Source: Actinomycetota bacterium
GTDB lineage: Bacteria > Actinomycetota > Thermoleophilia > Solirubrobacterales > Solirubrobacteraceae
Assembly (NCBI GenBank): GCA_009699615.1
Contig: WLNV01000063.1
Span: 1 to 7,966, forward strand
DNA length: 7,966 nt
Direction: 5' to 3'
Positions 6,762 to 7,966 of this stretch are shown here, piece by piece. Made by a program: the position numbers and the translations under genes. The notes under the pieces are model-generated. The model searched no databases. It was not told the DNA's origin and was given only the letters and a program-made list of their open reading frames with translations. The first letter of the stretch is position 1, and each line of letters begins with the position of its first letter.

Positions 6762-6767
6762 CTCCCT
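6762..6767 (-). promoter_or_regulatory. Ribosome binding site of the secreted hydrolase
   Basis: The minus strand reads AGGGAG, then AGAGA, then the ATG at 6756. This is the strongest Shine-Dalgarno match in the window. Confidence 0.75.
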
Positions 6768-6846
6768 AGCTAGACGGCCTGAGCTGACTACCTCAGATAT
6801 TTGCTGATAGTAACGATCAACGTAAACCGCTGCGTCACTTTGGCTT
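6768..6846 (-). promoter_or_regulatory. A/T-richer leader and probable promoter of the secreted hydrolase
   Basis: This gap between the hydrolase start and the methyltransferase remnant is A/T-rich for the window. On the minus strand two -10-like boxes are visible: TACTAT (6807-6812), and AAATAT (6797-6802) with TTTACG (6821-6826) 18 bases before it as a possible -35. I cannot choose between them. Nothing else is seen here. Confidence 0.3.
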
Positions 6847-7275
6847 TCACGCTGGTTTGCGGACCGACCAGACGTCTTCGCAGGGCCACTGAAGCGCCCA
6901 CGAGCGCGGCACGAAGTAGCGCGTCTCTTCGGCGCTTGCGTGAATCAGCGGGAATTCGAGCCCGTGCTCGCTCTGGAACATCGCAGCCGTCTCGAGCTGC
7001 CGCTCGCTCAGATCAATCCCCACCGGCCGCGCCCCAAGCCGCGCGAGCCAAGCCGACCAATAAGCGGTACCGCAGCCCAGCTCAATCGCGTACAAGCCGT
7101 CAACGTCAGGCAGCAGCTTCAGCTCGCTCTCCGGCAGCTAAAACATCCCCAAAGTCGGCTCCGAACTAGCCCAGTTCCGCCGTCCGCCCTCAACCCAGTT
7201 CGGCGCATCAGCATTCCAACCACTGCGATTACGCAGCTCATGCTCGCGCAGCCGATCAACGTCAAGTTCATCCAT
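6847..7275 (-). pseudogene. Decayed SAM-dependent methyltransferase (amber codon plus internal deletion)
   Basis: Reading from the ATG at 7275, codons 1-45 give MDELDVDRLREHELRNRSGW, PNWVEGGRRNWASSEP and LGMF; then comes a TAG at 7138-7140. The same frame continues with LPESELKLLPDVDG and the class I methyltransferase motif I, IELGCGTAYWSAWLARLGA (codons about 64-82), then GIDLSERQL (motif with the acidic ribose-binding Asp, codon 88) and PLIHASAEE. It then passes straight into RYFVPRSWALQWPCEDVWSVRKPA and a TGA at 6847-6849. In the family as I know it (about 250-270 residues), HASAE is followed by motifs II-III and a long middle, while a W(A)..WP.E..W..RK segment is the very C-terminus. The reading is therefore start, N-terminal domain and end, with roughly 120-130 residues missing. 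The product would be non-functional. It is co-oriented with, and downstream of, the RmlB gene. Confidence 0.8.
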
Positions 7276-7303
7276 AACCCGAGCCTATCCCAGCGCCCGC
7301 GCC

Positions 7304-7395
7304 AAGCGGTTCGCCGGCGCCGCAGCCGAGGAATTCCGTGAAAGCCAGCCCGGAGGGCGCTTTCACGCCTCGGCGCGGCGACCGGCGAACCGCTT
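7304..7395 (-). repeat. Dispersed palindromic repeat, copy 2 (inverted relative to copy 1)
   Basis: Arms 7304-7331 and 7368-7395 are fully complementary apart from one bulged base on each side. Within them CGTGAAAGC (7337-7345) pairs with GCTTTCACG (7359-7367), and GCCC/GGGC (7348-7351, 7355-7358) closes a GGA tip. The whole 92-base element can fold into one long hairpin or cruciform. It lies intergenically, 29 bases before the start of the methyltransferase remnant and 35 bases after the RmlB stop. It could double as a transcription terminator. Confidence 0.9.
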
Positions 7396-7440
7396 GAGCC
7401 GGAGCCGAGCGAGCCGGAGCCGAGCGAGTCTTAGCCGAGC
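7396..7440 (+). repeat. 15-bp tandem repeat, three units
   Basis: GAGCCGGAGCCGAGC occurs twice in perfect copies (7396-7410, 7411-7425), followed by a diverged unit GAGTCTTAGCCGAGC (7426-7440) that contains the RmlB stop codon and its last codons. It directly abuts the palindrome at 7395. It is probably a slippage-derived array seeded by the gene's own 3' end. Confidence 0.85.
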
Positions 7441-7966
7441 GAGCTGCCGTACTGGCGCTCGTAATACTCGCGGTAGTCACCGGAGCGGATCGGCTCCCAC
7501 CACCAGGCGTTCTCTTGGTACCAGGCAACAGTTTCTGCGAGGCCCTCTTCAAAACGAACCTTCGCTTCCCAGCCAAGCGCCTTAACCTTCTCCGAACCAA
7601 GCGAGTAGCGGCGATCGTGGCCGGGGCGGTCATCTACATAGGTCAGCAGCGACTTGTCAGCGCCGGTAAGCGCGATGATCCGCTCAACGACCTCAAGGTT
7701 GACGCACTCGTCTGGGCCGCCGACGTTGTAGACCTCGCCGCTAGTCCCGTGGGCGAGAACGTGGCCGATGCCGGCACAGAAATCGCTCACGTGGAGCCAG
7801 TTGCGGACCTGCTGGCCGTCGCCGTAGACCGGCAGAGGGTCGCCGTGGATCGCGTTGAGGATCATCAGCGGGATCAGCTTCTCCGGGTACTGGTAGGGGC
7901 CGTAGTTGTTTGAGCCGCGGCAGATCACCGTTTCTAGACCGAAGGTGCGGCTGTAGGACTGGACGA
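7431..7966 (-). CDS. rmlB: dTDP-glucose 4,6-dehydratase, C-terminal part (5' end outside window)
   Basis: The frame is open from the right edge to the TAA at 7431-7433. The GTG at 7928 is internal, because homologous sequence (SYSRTFGLETV) continues upstream of it. Diagnostic RmlB blocks are visible: RGSNNYGPYQYPEKLIPLMI, VYGDGQQVRNWLHVSD, GEVYNVGG, ECVNLEVVE and DRPGHDRRYSL followed by K..LGW. These belong to the extended short-chain dehydrogenase fold that converts dTDP-glucose to dTDP-4-keto-6-deoxyglucose, the second step of dTDP-L-rhamnose synthesis for cell-surface polysaccharide. The Rossmann NAD site and the YxxxK catalytic pair would lie off-window. The C-terminus ends at GSSLG inside a 15-bp tandem repeat. 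Other rml genes, if clustered, should be to the right of the window. Confidence 0.93.
   Translation of the reverse strand, partial: VQSYSRTFGLETVICRGSNNYGPYQYPEKLIPLMILNAIHGDPLPVYGDGQQVRNWLHVSDFCAGIGHVLAHGTSGEVYNVGGPDECVNLEVVERIIALTGADKSLLTYVDDRPGHDRRYSLGSEKVKALGWEAKVRFEEGLAETVAWYQENAWWWEPIRSGDYREYYERQYGSSLG

Noticed and set aside
6841..6851. TGGCTTTCACG, identical to 11 bases of the palindrome core, as a third degraded repeat copy
   Set aside because: Similarity stops at 11 bases, the flanks do not match either arm, and it falls at the natural stop of the methyltransferase remnant. Chance is the simpler explanation.
6801..7341. Open frames on the + strand across the methyltransferase remnant
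   Set aside because: The predicted products are Arg/Ser/Pro-rich low-complexity sequence typical of antisense GC-rich DNA, whereas the minus strand carries recognisable methyltransferase motifs.
1378..7395. The two inverted palindromes as terminal repeats of one 6-kb composite mobile element
   Set aside because: No transposase, integrase or target-site duplication is seen, the genes between them look like ordinary chromosomal cargo, and each copy is itself a full palindrome.
7431..7928. GTG at 7928 as the start of a short dehydratase
   Set aside because: RmlB-like sequence continues in frame to the window edge, and the missing NAD-binding half is expected further right.

Overview
The window looks like a chromosomal stretch from a high-GC actinobacterium. 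Thermoleophilia, perhaps Solirubrobacterales, is my best guess. The grounds are GC-rich codon use, several secreted proteins with Ala-rich signal peptides, and a large extracellular beta-propeller/Fn3 protein with a Lys-rich tail of a kind I associate with that class. The lineage is inference, not proof.

Layout from left to right. (1) Bases 2-1285, + strand: the 3' part of a Cys-containing, probably secreted protein of an unnamed family, followed by a GC hairpin. (2) Bases 1338-1475: a short 17-bp-periodic heptamer and then a 92-98-bp palindromic repeat. (3) Bases 1510-1737, + strand: a small membrane protein, convergent with (4) bases 1753-3909, - strand: a 718-residue secreted protein with a seven-bladed NHL-like propeller, three Fn3-like domains and a very basic C-terminus. 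Two of its Fn3 units are a recent in-frame duplication. (5) A 129-bp divergent promoter region. (6) Bases 4039-4653, + strand: a TetR-family regulator, then bases 4734-5516, + strand: a DUF4239 (bestrophin-like) membrane protein. (7) Bases 5533-6756, - strand: a secreted alpha/beta-hydrolase of the secretory-lipase type with a readable Ser-Asp-His triad, convergent with the DUF4239 gene. (8) Bases 6847-7275, - strand: a decayed SAM-dependent methyltransferase with an amber codon and an apparent large in-frame internal deletion. (9) Bases 7304-7395: a second, oppositely oriented copy of the 92-bp palindrome, then a 15-bp tandem repeat. (10) Bases 7431-7966, - strand: the C-terminal part of dTDP-glucose 4,6-dehydratase (RmlB), running off the window.

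The genes do not form one pathway. They are short independent units: exported proteins (surface or extracellular), a regulator that may control its neighbours, and the edge of a sugar-nucleotide (cell-surface glycan) locus. I see no CRISPR array, tRNA, rRNA, transposase, defence or biosynthetic cluster. The most noteworthy non-coding signal is the dispersed palindrome: its two copies are about 88% identical and differ by paired changes that preserve the stem. The most noteworthy gene-level signal is the methyltransferase remnant, whose ends fit the family but whose middle is missing. I did not find convincing evidence of a new multi-gene system.
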